Assembly (NCBI RefSeq): GCF_003633685.1 | Contig: NZ_RBKT01000001.1 | Coordinates: 8,184,001 to 8,248,000, forward strand | DNA: 64,000 nucleotides | Reading direction: 5' to 3' | DNA from: Micromonospora pisi | Lineage (GTDB): Bacteria > Actinomycetota > Actinomycetes > Mycobacteriales > Micromonosporaceae | Part shown: positions 6,883 to 15,005 of the stretch, piece after piece | Layout of the letters: the number at the start of each line of letters is the position of its first letter | Position numbering within the stretch: the stretch's first letter is position 1 | Notes under the pieces: generated by a model | Seen by the model: the letters and a program-made list of their open reading frames with translations, nothing else | What the model was told of the DNA's origin: nothing | Database searches by the model: none | Position numbers and translations under genes: made by a program

Positions 6883-7578
6883 ATGAGCAGCACCACCAGC
6901 ACCACCAGCCGGCGGATCTTCGGCGCGCTCACCATCACCGCACAGATCACCATTGACGGCGGCTACACCATCAACGTCTTAACCGGCCCGATCCGCGAGC
7001 ACGAGCTGTTCTTCTCCACCAAGGACCGAGACCTGTACCGCCGCGTCTACGCCGTCATCCGCGAAGGCGGACGCAAAGGGGTCACGCCGGCCGGTATCCA
7101 CGCCGCCGTGGTCGACGCCCTCACCGACGACCTGCACGCCGCCCGCCGCAACCGGGACGGGCGCCGGATCGAGTTGCTGAACCAGGCGCTCGACCGGCTC
7201 GAAACCCAGGCCCAGCGGAAGGCGAACCAGGAGCTTATCGGCGGCATCCGCGCCAACATGCAGGCGGCTGCCGCCGGCAACCCTCGTGTCGACGAGCCGA
7301 ACGCGCTCGAAACCCTGGCTGCGCAGGGCACCCGCTCGGTGACTCCGCCGACCCGGGGCGGCGCCGAGTACACCCCGGCGTCCGACCCCGGCATGAAGGT
7401 CATCCGCGCGGCCAAGGCCAACGGCGGCACCATCGCCCGAGGCCAGAGCGCCAGCATCACCCAGCTCCACGCCCTGGAGCGGCGGGGCCTGATGACCCTC
7501 ACCCGCCGGCCCGGTACGGCGATCGTCACCTCCGGCACCCTCACCGGCCCCGGCTGGCAGACCCCGGTCGGTGCCTGA
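6883..7578 (+). CDS. Early protein, unknown function
   Basis: A 231-residue protein starting MSSTTSTTSRRIFGALTITA. An N-terminal beta-rich part (about 10-55) is followed by long helices (about 60-130). The C-terminal segment (about 170-231, MKVIRAAKANGGTIARGQ, LHALERRGLMTLTR) reads like a winged helix-turn-helix, so DNA binding is possible. It is the first gene after the divergent switch, a position often held by a regulator. The stop overlaps the next ATG. Confidence 0.7.
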   Translation: MSSTTSTTSRRIFGALTITAQITIDGGYTINVLTGPIREHELFFSTKDRDLYRRVYAVIREGGRKGVTPAGIHAAVVDALTDDLHAARRNRDGRRIELLNQALDRLETQAQRKANQELIGGIRANMQAAAAGNPRVDEPNALETLAAQGTRSVTPPTRGGAEYTPASDPGMKVIRAAKANGGTIARGQSASITQLHALERRGLMTLTRRPGTAIVTSGTLTGPGWQTPVGA

Positions 7579-7739
7579 TGGCCGCCGACCAGCAGACCAA
7601 CCCGCTCGACGACCTGTACCGCGAGTTCCTGGAAGCGGACGACGACGGCGCGAGCAGCAACGACATCGCGCAGATGCTCGACGACTTCCTCACCAAGCGC
7701 GGTTACCCGACCGTCCTGTACCGGGCCGGTCGACGGTGA
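7578..7739 (+). CDS. Small acidic early protein
   Basis: A 53-residue protein, MAADQQTNPLDDLYREFLEA..., whose ATG overlaps the preceding stop (TGATG-type overlap). Helical, acidic, no known family. Its stop overlaps the GTG of the next gene, so the three genes are translationally coupled. Confidence 0.65.
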   Translation: MAADQQTNPLDDLYREFLEADDDGASSNDIAQMLDDFLTKRGYPTVLYRAGRR

Positions 7740-7936
7740 GCGCCGGGAAGCCGGCGAAGGACCCGGCGGAAGACCCGGCGGACCGGCTCGACAGGCAGAT
7801 GACCGAGGCCGTGGATCACATCCGGCAGATGCTCGCCAAGCTCGCCCGCCCGGTCGACGTGTCGTACGGCTACGACGCCGACGGGGCGTTCCGGGCCGAC
7901 AGCAGCCCCACGAACGGCCCCACCACCGAGCAGTAA
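7736..7936 (+). CDS. Small early protein, duplicate module A copy 1
   Basis: A 66-residue protein from GTG 7736. Its C-terminal half (PVDVSYGYDADGAFRADSSP) is paralogous to the product of 8212-8379 (PPVSYGYDTEDTYRADTSP). Function unknown. The following spacer also has a counterpart after 8379, showing that a gene plus spacer plus gene unit was duplicated. Confidence 0.65.
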   Translation: MSAGKPAKDPAEDPADRLDRQMTEAVDHIRQMLAKLARPVDVSYGYDADGAFRADSSPTNGPTTEQ

Positions 7937-8023
7937 CCCGCTCCCGGTCGGGCCGTCCACAAGGCGGCGGCCCGGCCCGCACTACCAAACCCAACCCATT
8001 CCACTCGCAAGAGGAGCACGGCC

Positions 8024-8212
8024 ATGACCCGCACCGACACGATCGCCCGCCGCGCCGCCCGCACCGTCACCCGCACCAACCGGCGCCGCAACGTCCAGAT
8101 CCCCGCCGACGACCGGTACCCGAACCTCCGCCCGCAGCGCCTCGACCGGCCCAGCCGGCACAGCGCCAACACGGTCGCCATCCAGGCGTCGCTGTACGGG
8201 GTCACCGCCTGA
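8024..8212 (+). CDS. Small basic early protein, duplicate module B copy 1
   Basis: A 62-residue, strongly basic protein (MTRTDTIARRAARTVTRTNR...). Its middle (NLRPQRLDRPSRHSANTVA) matches the product of 8470-8661 (NLRPQPLNRPARRNTAAAA). High Arg content suggests nucleic-acid contact. AGAGGAG precedes the ATG. The stop overlaps the next start. Confidence 0.65.
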   Translation: MTRTDTIARRAARTVTRTNRRRNVQIPADDRYPNLRPQRLDRPSRHSANTVAIQASLYGVTA

Positions 8213-8379
8213 TGGACGACACCGCCCCCGATCCGGTACCGGCCGAGATCGCGGACGCGGTGGCGGATGAACTCACCGCCCTCGGCGACCTCCTCGCCCC
8301 GCCCGTTTCGTACGGCTACGACACCGAGGACACGTACCGGGCCGACACCAGCCCGACCACCGGCCCCACCCAGGAGTAA
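8212..8379 (+). CDS. Small acidic early protein, duplicate module A copy 2
   Basis: A 55-residue protein beginning MDDTAPDPVPAEIADAVADE and ending with the SYGYD-x-x-x-x-YRADTSP motif shared with 7736-7936. The N-terminal halves differ, so the copies have diverged. No family recognised. Confidence 0.6.
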   Translation: MDDTAPDPVPAEIADAVADELTALGDLLAPPVSYGYDTEDTYRADTSPTTGPTQE

Positions 8380-8469
8380 CGACCTCCGGTCGGGCCGCCG
8401 CCTACGGGACGGCCCGGCCCGCACTACCCGAACCCAAACCCAGAGCACAACCACGTCAAGGAGCACGCC

Positions 8470-8661
8470 ATGAACACCGTCATCGTCACCCCGGCCGACC
8501 GCCGCACCAACCGAATCGACGCCCGCAGCAACCGGCGCCGCCGGATCCAGCCCACCAACGACCGGCACGCGAACCTCCGCCCGCAGCCGCTCAACCGGCC
8601 GGCCCGCCGTAACACCGCCGCCGCCGCGATCGCGGAGTCGCTGAACGGGGTCACAGTCTGA
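8470..8661 (+). CDS. Small basic early protein, duplicate module B copy 2
   Basis: A 63-residue, Arg/Asn-rich protein (MNTVIVTPADRRTNRIDARS...), paralogue of 8024-8212. Both end in GVTA/GVTV followed directly by the overlapping start of the next gene. AAGGAG precedes the ATG. Confidence 0.65.
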   Translation: MNTVIVTPADRRTNRIDARSNRRRRIQPTNDRHANLRPQPLNRPARRNTAAAAIAESLNGVTV

Positions 8662-9134
8662 TGGGCGAGCTCAACATGGACGCCATCGCGCGGCTCAACG
8701 ACGACGTTCAGCAGTGGGCCGCCGACCGGCTCCGGGCCGGCGAGTTCACCGACCGGATGGCGTCCATGTTCGACGCGGCGATCGGGTGGCGGGTCGAGCG
8801 GCGGGACTGCTGCGACCGGTGGGGGATCGACGTTGACTCCGCCGCGAGGACCGCCCTGCGGGCCGAGCTGGCGGAGGAGAAGGCCGACATGTACGGCAAC
8901 GGGACCCTGCTGATCCTGCCGGACGGGCACGAGCTGTACGCCCGGCACCGGTCCCAGGGAGCGCGGGCGTTGGCCGCCGCCGAGTACCGGGCGTCCATGA
9001 CGGCCGCGCCGGCGCCCCGCCGCTGGTCACTCACCGAGCTTGCCGTGTCGGCGACCAGCGTGGCCGCGTACACGACCTTGGTGTTCCTGGTCGGCGCCGC
9101 CTCCATGTTGATCGCCCTCGGCTACCAGCCCTGA
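8661..9134 (+). CDS. Early membrane-anchored protein of unknown function
   Basis: A 157-residue protein. Residues 1-115 are soluble and charged, and one C-terminal membrane helix spans about 125-153 (TSVAAYTTLVFLVGAASMLI), giving a tail-anchored topology. A second start, MDAIARLNDD, lies five codons in. No known domain. It closes the duplicated small-gene cluster. Confidence 0.7.
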   Translation: MGELNMDAIARLNDDVQQWAADRLRAGEFTDRMASMFDAAIGWRVERRDCCDRWGIDVDSAARTALRAELAEEKADMYGNGTLLILPDGHELYARHRSQGARALAAAEYRASMTAAPAPRRWSLTELAVSATSVAAYTTLVFLVGAASMLIALGYQP

Positions 9135-9276
9135 GCCTGCCGGTAAGCCTGCGGGGCCGGAACCAGCACGCCCGGCCCAAGCAGGGTCACCGCAGACCAG
9201 ACCGGGGCGCGGCCCATGCCCTGAGAAGCCGGCCGCGCCCCGCCCGTTCCCTCCCGCAGGAAGGAGAAACCCCATC

Positions 9277-9417
9277 ATGTCCGACGCCCAGCTTCGCCGG
9301 CAGTCCGAGTACGTACGGGCCCGCGCCCGTGACGCCCGCCTGGCGCAGATGGCCGAAGCGCAACGGCAGGCCGACGAGCGCAACGCCGCCAGGGCCGCCG
9401 CCGCGACGACCACCTGA
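9277..9417 (+). CDS. 46-residue Arg/Ala/Gln-rich helical peptide
   Basis: MSDAQLRRQSEYVRARARDA... is a single long amphipathic helix. A clear AAGGAG lies 8 nt before the ATG. A hairpin with an 11-bp stem follows the stop. Function unknown. Confidence 0.65.
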   Translation: MSDAQLRRQSEYVRARARDARLAQMAEAQRQADERNAARAAAATTT

Positions 9418-9423
9418 CCGTGC

Positions 9424-9461
9424 GTGGGGGCGGCCCCGCCTGCGAAGCGAGCCGCCCCCAC
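9424..9461 (+). terminator. Hairpin after small gene
   Basis: GTGGGGGCGGC and GCCGCCCCCAC form an 11-bp stem with a 16-nt loop just after the stop at 9417. There is no T-run, so it may terminate weakly or stabilise the 3' end. Confidence 0.5.
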
Positions 9462-9538
9462 TGAACCCCAACCACAGGATTCACCCCGCCGGGTGCTCGA
9501 ACACCGAGGCGGGTCGACCAGCCCGAAGGAGGCTGACC

Positions 9539-9715
9539 ATGTCGAACAGTTTCGCAGACCAGCACGCCGCGTGGCAGGAGCAGACCGCTGTCGCGCGGCA
9601 GACCGGCACCGAAGCGGACCGGGCCGAGGCCGAACGGCTGCGGCAGGAAGTCGTCGCCAGCCCGGCCGTGCAGCGCGCCCGCAAGGCGACCGACGCCCGT
9701 CCGGTGCGCTCGTAA
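9539..9715 (+). CDS. 58-residue helical early protein
   Basis: MSNSFADQHAAWQEQTAVAR..., charged and helical, with AAGGAGG upstream. It shares Arg/Gln/Glu-rich helix character with the preceding small protein but no clear sequence identity. It is the last gene before a terminator and the next promoter pair. Confidence 0.65.
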   Translation: MSNSFADQHAAWQEQTAVARQTGTEADRAEAERLRQEVVASPAVQRARKATDARPVRS

Positions 9716-9810
9716 CCCGCACCCATATCGGTGCACCCCCATGTGGCCGCGCACGTCGGCATGCTCGCCGCCGCGCTCGGGGGTGAGGGCACATCGAGCT
9801 GTAGTGACTG

Positions 9811-9841
9811 GCCCCCGAGGTGATTCTCGGGGGCTTCTCTT
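9811..9841 (+). terminator. Intrinsic terminator before promoter P2
   Basis: GCCCCCGAG/CTCGGGGGC stem (9 bp, 6-nt loop) followed by TTCTCTTT. It ends the P1 transcription unit 10 bp before the first repeat of P2. Confidence 0.8.
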
Positions 9842-9847
9842 TGGACA

Positions 9848-9901
9848 AACTTGGTAGATGTTCTGTCGTTCAGTCGGTCAAACTGGTAACTTGGTAGATG
9901 T
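9848..9901 (+). promoter_or_regulatory. Early promoter P2 with paired repeat
   Basis: AACTTGGTAGATGT occurs at 9848-9861 and 9888-9901, 40 bp apart. The second covers the -10 TAACTT (9887-9892). The likely -35 TGTCGT (9864-9869) lies 17 bp upstream, between the repeats. Confidence 0.8.
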
Positions 9902-9930
9902 AAGGATTGTCGAGCGGCAAGGAGCGGGGC

Positions 9931-10329
9931 ATGTTCACCGAAGACGACATCATCCACCGGTACACCCGGGCGCAGGCCCTCGCCGACGGCACCCTGATCG
10001 ACGCCGGACCGCTCGCACGAGAGGCCGGCTTCCGCTGGCCGGTCGCACTCACCGCCGCCGCCTGGGCCGACTGCGTCGCCTGGACCGACGCCGATAACAA
10101 GCGCAAGGGCGCCATCCAGGACGAGACCGGTCGCCTGTGGGACGTCCTCAACATGGCCCGCTTCGCCGCCGCCCGCAGCGGCGGCGGCAACCGGATTCTG
10201 TTCCAACTCGTGCGGGTACCAGTCGCCGGCAAGGCCACCCGTCCCCGGCTGGTGACCCTCGCCCTGATGGCTGGCCCCGGTGACAACGGTGAGCCGGTCA
10301 TGGTCATCGGCACCCCCGACGAGGACTGA
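9931..10329 (+). CDS. DUF6573-like protein
   Basis: A 132-residue protein whose opening (DIIHRYTRAQALADGTLIDA...EAGFRWPVALTAAAW) resembles the DUF6573 family found on plasmids, phages and integrative elements. The rest is alpha/beta (VLNMARFAAARSG; ILFQLVRVP; VTLALMAGPGDNGEPVMVIG). The role is unknown; related proteins often sit with anti-restriction or accessory genes. First gene of the P2 unit, with GGAG before the ATG. Confidence 0.75.
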   Translation: MFTEDDIIHRYTRAQALADGTLIDAGPLAREAGFRWPVALTAAAWADCVAWTDADNKRKGAIQDETGRLWDVLNMARFAAARSGGGNRILFQLVRVPVAGKATRPRLVTLALMAGPGDNGEPVMVIGTPDED

Positions 10330-10332
10330 CCG

Positions 10333-11136
10333 ATGACCACCGACACCGCCGCCGCGCCGTACGTCACCGCCCTTACTGCTGCCGCCCTACCGGACTGGCT
10401 CCGCTGGCGGGTCGAGATCCGACCCCGGCGCCGCAGCCTCGGGATCATCACCGAGCCTGGTGGCCAGGTCGTGATCGCCATCCCGCCGGGCGTGGACCCG
10501 CAACGGGTGGTCGCCGTGGTGCAAGCCAGCCTTGCTCAGCTACGCCGGCACGTGCGCGACAGCGAAGAGAGCGCCCTACGTCGCCCGGTCAAGGAACTGG
10601 TGAACGGCGAAGGGTTCCCCCTCCTGGGTGCGAACCACCGCCTGCGGCTCGTGGGCGACGCGGATATGCCGATCGTCGGCGAGCCGGGGCCGTCGACCTG
10701 GAGCGGCGTCCGGACCCGGCAACTGACCCTCCGTCGAGACGCGGCCAGCGCCGCCACCATCGTCGGCTGGTACCAGGCGCAGGGTCAGGCGTTCGCCGAC
10801 CGGTACGCCCCGGAGATGGCCGCCCGCCTGGGTGTCGCCGACGGGCTGACGGTGCGGGTACGCGGCTACCGGCCCGGCCAAGGCGTCGCGAGCTGGGGCA
10901 CGTATCGCCCACGTACGCACAGCATTTCGCTCCACTGGTCCCTGTTCCAGCTTCCCCGGGAGATGCCCGAAGCGGTGCTGGCGCACGAGGTGGCGCACGC
11001 CGCCCGGCCGAGCGGAGGGCCGCACGGCCGGGGGTGGGAACGCCTGTTCGTGCGACTCGTACCCGAGTGGCGGGAGCGTGCGCGGGAGTTGGAGCTGGCT
11101 GCCCGATCGATGTGGTTCGGTGACGTAGCCCCCTGA
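10333..11136 (+). CDS. SprT/YgjP-like zinc metalloprotease
   Basis: A 267-residue protein. The C-terminal third carries H218-E-V-A-H222 and a further His at about 231 (GGPHGRGWE). This HExxH...H zinc site is typical of the YgjP/WLM/SprT group, some of which cut DNA-bound proteins. Upstream segments (RPVKELVNGEGFPLLGANHR and RVRGYRPGQGVASWGTYRPR) match the YgjP layout of a small beta domain plus the conserved SWGS-like turn. It lies 3 bp after the DUF6573-like gene, so the two are co-transcribed. Confidence 0.8.
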   Translation: MTTDTAAAPYVTALTAAALPDWLRWRVEIRPRRRSLGIITEPGGQVVIAIPPGVDPQRVVAVVQASLAQLRRHVRDSEESALRRPVKELVNGEGFPLLGANHRLRLVGDADMPIVGEPGPSTWSGVRTRQLTLRRDAASAATIVGWYQAQGQAFADRYAPEMAARLGVADGLTVRVRGYRPGQGVASWGTYRPRTHSISLHWSLFQLPREMPEAVLAHEVAHAARPSGGPHGRGWERLFVRLVPEWRERARELELAARSMWFGDVAP

Positions 11137-11143
11137 CTCGATG

Positions 11144-11172
11144 GCCCCCGGGTGTCACCGGGGGCTTTCTTG
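11144..11172 (+). terminator. Intrinsic terminator before promoter P3
   Basis: GCCCCCGG/CCGGGGGC stem with a short loop, followed by TTTCTTGT. It separates the protease gene from the next paired promoter. Confidence 0.8.
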
Positions 11173-11178
11173 TGCCCG

Positions 11179-11232
11179 AACTTGGTAGATGTTCTGGCGG
11201 TAGCAAGGGAGATGCGGTAACTTGATAGATGT
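11179..11232 (+). promoter_or_regulatory. Early promoter P3 with paired repeat
   Basis: Repeats at 11179-11192 (AACTTGGTAGATGT) and 11219-11232 (AACTTGATAGATGT), 40 bp apart. -35 TGGCGG (11195-11200), 17-bp spacer, -10 TAACTT (11218-11223). The leader contains GCTACCGA, also seen after P5 and P9. Confidence 0.8.
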
Positions 11233-11261
11233 AAGAGCTACCGAGCGCCACGGAGGCACGG

Positions 11262-12299
11262 ATGACCACCACGACGACCGAGCGAGTCACCCCCACCAGC
11301 AGCCCCGTCGAAATCGACACCCACCTCCACCGCCTCTACATCCGGGAGATGCAGGCCACCCAGCGCCTCATGGCCGCGAACATCAGCCTCCACCGCGCCA
11401 ACGGCGAAACCCCCGTGCACCTCGGCCGCCGGCAGGAATGGCCCACCAGCGACGCCGACGCGCTCGCCGCGTGCCGCGCCAAGGTCGCCGCCCCCGACTA
11501 CAAGGAGGTCCCCTGGGGTTCCTCTCCCACCAAGGCCATCGCCGCTCTCACCGCCGCCACCGCCGACCTAGCCGCGATCGAAGCTGAAGCCGCGTCCCTC
11601 GAAGCGGAATGGGTCCGCCGGGGGCGCTGGACGCGGTACTTCACGGTGCAGCAGCACGACGGGCATATCCACTCCAGCATGAACTGTTCGACCTGCAACC
11701 GGGGCATGTCCGCCACCCGGTTCACCTGGAACCCGGACCTGTCCGGTCTGACCGAAGCGGAGGCGGTCGCCAAGCTTGGCCCGAATCTGTGCACCGTGTG
11801 TTTCCCCTCGGCCCCAGTGGAGTGGACGAGGGGCGCCGACACCGACGCCGTCGCCCTGGCCGATGGGTGGTGCCTCAACCGGGTGCCGACAGACAGCAAC
11901 TACAACACCCACCGCCCGTACGGCCGCTGCAACGACTGCGACGCGCGGAACGTCCCCCTTACCCAGCAAGGGCTCCGCAAGCACAAGCACGAGCGGAACC
12001 TGACCGAGGCCGCCCGCAAGGCTCGACGCGAGGACCCGAAGCTGATCGGAACCCCGGAGGGGGACGAACTGCGGGTCGACCGCGAAACGATCAAAACGGT
12101 CGTCGCCGCGAAGAACCGCTACGTGTGGCACATGGAGTGGGTGCTGACCAGCCGCAACCCGGCGTTCGCCGCCGACCACGCGAAGCACGCCGCGACGATC
12201 GCCGAGGCCCTGGCCGCGAAGCTCGGCAAGCGGGTGGACGAGATCCGGGCGGAGTTGCAGCCCCGCGTCACCAAGATGTTGAAGGCGTACGGCCGATGA
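11262..12299 (+). CDS. Zinc-ribbon early protein, unknown function
   Basis: A 345-residue protein. An N-terminal helical region (about 1-125) is followed by two Cys clusters: CSTCNRG...CTVC (about 145-185) and CNDCDARN...KHKHERN (about 225-245). The helical C-terminus is basic. Zinc-dependent nucleic-acid or protein binding is likely, but no family is named. It overlaps the DpdA-like gene by 4 nt (ATGA), which suggests a shared role or at least co-expression. Confidence 0.7.
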   Translation: MTTTTTERVTPTSSPVEIDTHLHRLYIREMQATQRLMAANISLHRANGETPVHLGRRQEWPTSDADALAACRAKVAAPDYKEVPWGSSPTKAIAALTAATADLAAIEAEAASLEAEWVRRGRWTRYFTVQQHDGHIHSSMNCSTCNRGMSATRFTWNPDLSGLTEAEAVAKLGPNLCTVCFPSAPVEWTRGADTDAVALADGWCLNRVPTDSNYNTHRPYGRCNDCDARNVPLTQQGLRKHKHERNLTEAARKARREDPKLIGTPEGDELRVDRETIKTVVAAKNRYVWHMEWVLTSRNPAFAADHAKHAATIAEALAAKLGKRVDEIRAELQPRVTKMLKAYGR

Positions 12300-13384
12300 G
12301 CCCGGCCGCGGTGGGGGTGCTCGACCGCCCCCACCGGCCCGGCCTGCCCCCGGAGACCGGCGACGAAGCGGCCGACCTCGCCGCGTTCCTCGCATGGGAA
12401 GCCGACGAGCGGGAAGCCAGCAGGGCAGCCGCCGCCGAGTACCACCGGGAGTTGCGCCGCAAGTACGGGCTACGACCCGAACCGGCGACCATGAGCACCG
12501 AGTGGGGCGAGCTGACCAACCCCACCATCGACCGCGACGACCCGGCCCGCCGGCTGACTTACTACCTCGGTGCCCACCACCCGAGCTGGCTGAACTACTC
12601 CCCGGTGCCGTTGTTCATCTCCGCCGCGTCCCTCGCCCGGTACCGCACCACCGGCGACAGGTGGCCTGTCCGGATGGGGATGACCTGGGCGCTCGACTCC
12701 GGCGCGTTCACCGCGCTCACCCCGGCCGGGATCGCCAAGGGCGACGCCCCGTGGTGGCAACACCCCGACGAGTACGGCGGCATGGCCACACGGTTCGCAG
12801 AGGAAGTCGGCCCGCCGGACTTCTGCGCGCCGCAGGACTGGCCGTGTGAGCCACCCGTACGGGAGCGGACCGGGATGACGGTCCGCGAGCACCAGCAGCT
12901 CACCCTGGACAACTTCCTGTACCTGCGGGAGGAGTTCTACTTCCTGCCCTGGATCCCGGTGTTGCAGGGTTGGGAGGCGGACGAGTACCTGGAGCATGCC
13001 GAGATGTACGAGGCCGCCGGGGTCGACCTGGCCGCCGCGTACCGGGTGGGTGTTGGGTCGATCTGCCGGCGCGGGCATGTCCCGTCGATCGTGCGGGTGA
13101 TCGAGCAGTTCGCGTCGCGCGGGTACCGAATGCATGGTTTCGGGGTCAAGGTGACTGCGTTGCCGCTGATTGGTCACCTGTTCGCGTCGGCGGACTCGAT
13201 GGCATGGTCGGACACCGCCCGGCGGGACCGGATCCGGCTGCCGGAGTGCACCCACCGGTCGAAGTCGGGGGAGTTGTCGGACTGCCGGAACTGCTTCCGC
13301 TGGGCGTTGAGGTGGCGGGAGCGGGTGTTGGAGTCGTTGCGGTCGGGTCGTCCCGCCCGGTCGTCGCAGCTCGCGCTGTTCTGA
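12296..13384 (+). CDS. dpdA: DpdA-like deazaguanine DNA transglycosylase
   Basis: A 362-residue protein. From about residue 85 it follows the pattern of DpdA-like/TGT-fold proteins: YYLGAHHPSWL, a WALDSGAF segment with a likely catalytic Asp near 133, CAPQDWPCEP near 178-185, PWIPVLQGW near 219, GVGSICRR, MHGFGVK near 280 and ADSMAW near 300. A Cys cluster (C-x11-13-CRNC, about 318-332) probably binds zinc. DpdA exchanges guanine in DNA for a 7-deazaguanine base and so blocks restriction enzymes. No preQ0-synthesis genes lie in the window, so substrate would have to come from the host or another part of the genome. Confidence 0.75.
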   Translation: MSPAAVGVLDRPHRPGLPPETGDEAADLAAFLAWEADEREASRAAAAEYHRELRRKYGLRPEPATMSTEWGELTNPTIDRDDPARRLTYYLGAHHPSWLNYSPVPLFISAASLARYRTTGDRWPVRMGMTWALDSGAFTALTPAGIAKGDAPWWQHPDEYGGMATRFAEEVGPPDFCAPQDWPCEPPVRERTGMTVREHQQLTLDNFLYLREEFYFLPWIPVLQGWEADEYLEHAEMYEAAGVDLAAAYRVGVGSICRRGHVPSIVRVIEQFASRGYRMHGFGVKVTALPLIGHLFASADSMAWSDTARRDRIRLPECTHRSKSGELSDCRNCFRWALRWRERVLESLRSGRPARSSQLALF

Positions 13385-13388
13385 GCCA

Positions 13389-13442
13389 AACTTGGTAGAT
13401 GTACTGGCTGTGACTGACCGTTCATGCTAACTTGATAGATAT
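13389..13442 (+). promoter_or_regulatory. Early promoter P4 with paired repeat
   Basis: Repeats at 13389-13402 and 13429-13442, 40 bp apart. -35 TGGCTG (13405-13410), 17-bp spacer, -10 TAACTT (13428-13433). It begins only 5 bp after the DpdA-like stop and no terminator intervenes, so read-through from P3 is possible. Confidence 0.75.
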
Positions 13443-13469
13443 ACGGCGACCGAGTTACCGGAGGCACCA

Positions 13470-15005
13470 ATGACCACTCGCAACCCCACCAAGGCGCAGC
13501 TCGTCGCACTGCTCGACGCCATCGCGAACGGCAATGAGGCGTTGCACAAGTACCGCAAAGACATGATCGACCGAATGGAGCTCGCCGGTCTCCTGGATGG
13601 TTACGCCGTCACCGACGCGGGCCGCGTGGCCGCTCACCGCAGCGACCCGACCGGGTACGCCCTGGCGATTGGCGTCGAGCCGGACGCGCACATCGCCGAG
13701 GGCAACGATCTCCGCACGGAGGCCGAGCGGGTTGCCGCCGGGCTGTCTTCGCAGATGATCGGCACCCTCGGTACGGGGCACGCCAGTGCGCATAGCGCCA
13801 CGGTGATCGGTCGCCCGCAGGTCATGAAGGCGCTGCGCAGCCGTGGTCTGATCGGCAACGATGACCGCTGGACTCGACTCGGCTTGGAGGTTGCCGCCAT
13901 CGTCCTCGGTGGCCGAGTGTGGTCGATCGACGAGCTGCACGTCATGGCGCTGAGTGATGAAGCGCACGCGGAAGCGCTCGCGATGAACGCCGAGCGCGAC
14001 ACGCAGTTGATCGAGCCCGCGCCTGCGCCGGCCCCGCTGACCACGCGAGACCTGAAGGTTGGCATGCGCGTCAAGATGCCCGCCGTGTGGTGCACGTCGG
14101 ACGCACCGTGCGCCCAGTACCGCATCGTCACGAGCGACGCGCAACGCGAGCCGTACCACAGCCACTCCGTGGAATTCGACGGCGTTGGCGAGGTGTGGCG
14201 CTCGGACGCCGAGTGGGAGATCGAGTCCGCCGCGCACGCCGCGCTGGCGACCGGCCTGCCGCACGGCGTCGGACCGGCGTGCCTCGACGGATGCGTAACC
14301 GAAGGCGGGATCACGACGTGCCTCGACGGGTGCCCGCGCTTCGCGGCAGTCGCCGCAGCGAACCGCTCCACCGTCCGCCCGATCGCGGTCGGCGACCGCG
14401 TCCGGGGCCGCGACGTCACCATGGGAAGCACCGTGGAGGGCGCGGTCACCGGCATCCTGTACCCGCGCGGACTCGGCTACTACCAGGACGAGCCGACCGA
14501 CAGGCCGGTCCACTCGCGCAGGTACCACATCACGGCCGACGACGGCCGCACCCGAATCGTGGAGTGCGCCGAGCGGATCGAGCCGCCCGCCGCCCCGGAG
14601 CCGGACGAGATGAGCCAGGGGGAGCGCGACCAGCGCTCGTCCGACTACTGGCAGGCCGCCACCGCCAACCTGCCGCGCGTACCCGCGTTCGAGCCGCCCG
14701 CGCCCGCCGACGGAGTGAGCGTCGACCAGTGGATCGCCGAGCAGGTGGCGCAGCTCAGCGAGAACGAGCTGCTGATGGTCAAGGGCGTACTGGACGACAT
14801 TGCTGCTGGCCGACCGGTGGAGCACTTCGCGGTGGGCACGAAGGTATACGTCGGCTCGTACGGCACTACCGAGTTCGTCGTTCAGGGAACGGCGCCGTGG
14901 CACGAGAACGGCGTGGTGTCGCGCAAGGTCGAGATCCGGAGCACGACGGGCAACCTTTCCGGCCACGTCGACCCGCGCGAGTTGCGGCGAGTCGACGAGT
15001 CATGA
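13470..15005 (+). CDS. Large multidomain early protein, unknown function
   Basis: A 511-residue protein. Two N-terminal helical segments (KAQLVALLDAIANGNEALHK; VIGRPQVMKALRSRGLIGND) look like repeated winged-helix modules. Beta-rich segments follow (about 190-235, 305-365 and 450-511), the last with SH3-like KVYVGSYGTTEFVVQG. A Cys cluster (CLDGC...CLDGC, about 270-290) sits between. GGAGG precedes the ATG. It overlaps the Mom-like gene by 4 nt. A regulatory or accessory role for DNA modification is possible but unproven. Confidence 0.7.
   Translation: MTTRNPTKAQLVALLDAIANGNEALHKYRKDMIDRMELAGLLDGYAVTDAGRVAAHRSDPTGYALAIGVEPDAHIAEGNDLRTEAERVAAGLSSQMIGTLGTGHASAHSATVIGRPQVMKALRSRGLIGNDDRWTRLGLEVAAIVLGGRVWSIDELHVMALSDEAHAEALAMNAERDTQLIEPAPAPAPLTTRDLKVGMRVKMPAVWCTSDAPCAQYRIVTSDAQREPYHSHSVEFDGVGEVWRSDAEWEIESAAHAALATGLPHGVGPACLDGCVTEGGITTCLDGCPRFAAVAAANRSTVRPIAVGDRVRGRDVTMGSTVEGAVTGILYPRGLGYYQDEPTDRPVHSRRYHITADDGRTRIVECAERIEPPAAPEPDEMSQGERDQRSSDYWQAATANLPRVPAFEPPAPADGVSVDQWIAEQVAQLSENELLMVKGVLDDIAAGRPVEHFAVGTKVYVGSYGTTEFVVQGTAPWHENGVVSRKVEIRSTTGNLSGHVDPRELRRVDES

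Noticed and set aside
13455-14966. Long leftward frame (about 500 codons) opposite the 511-residue early gene
   Set aside because: Its Arg/Val/His/Asp-rich translation mirrors codon bias of the plus-strand gene, which has a ribosome site, promoter P4 and overlap with the Mom-like gene.
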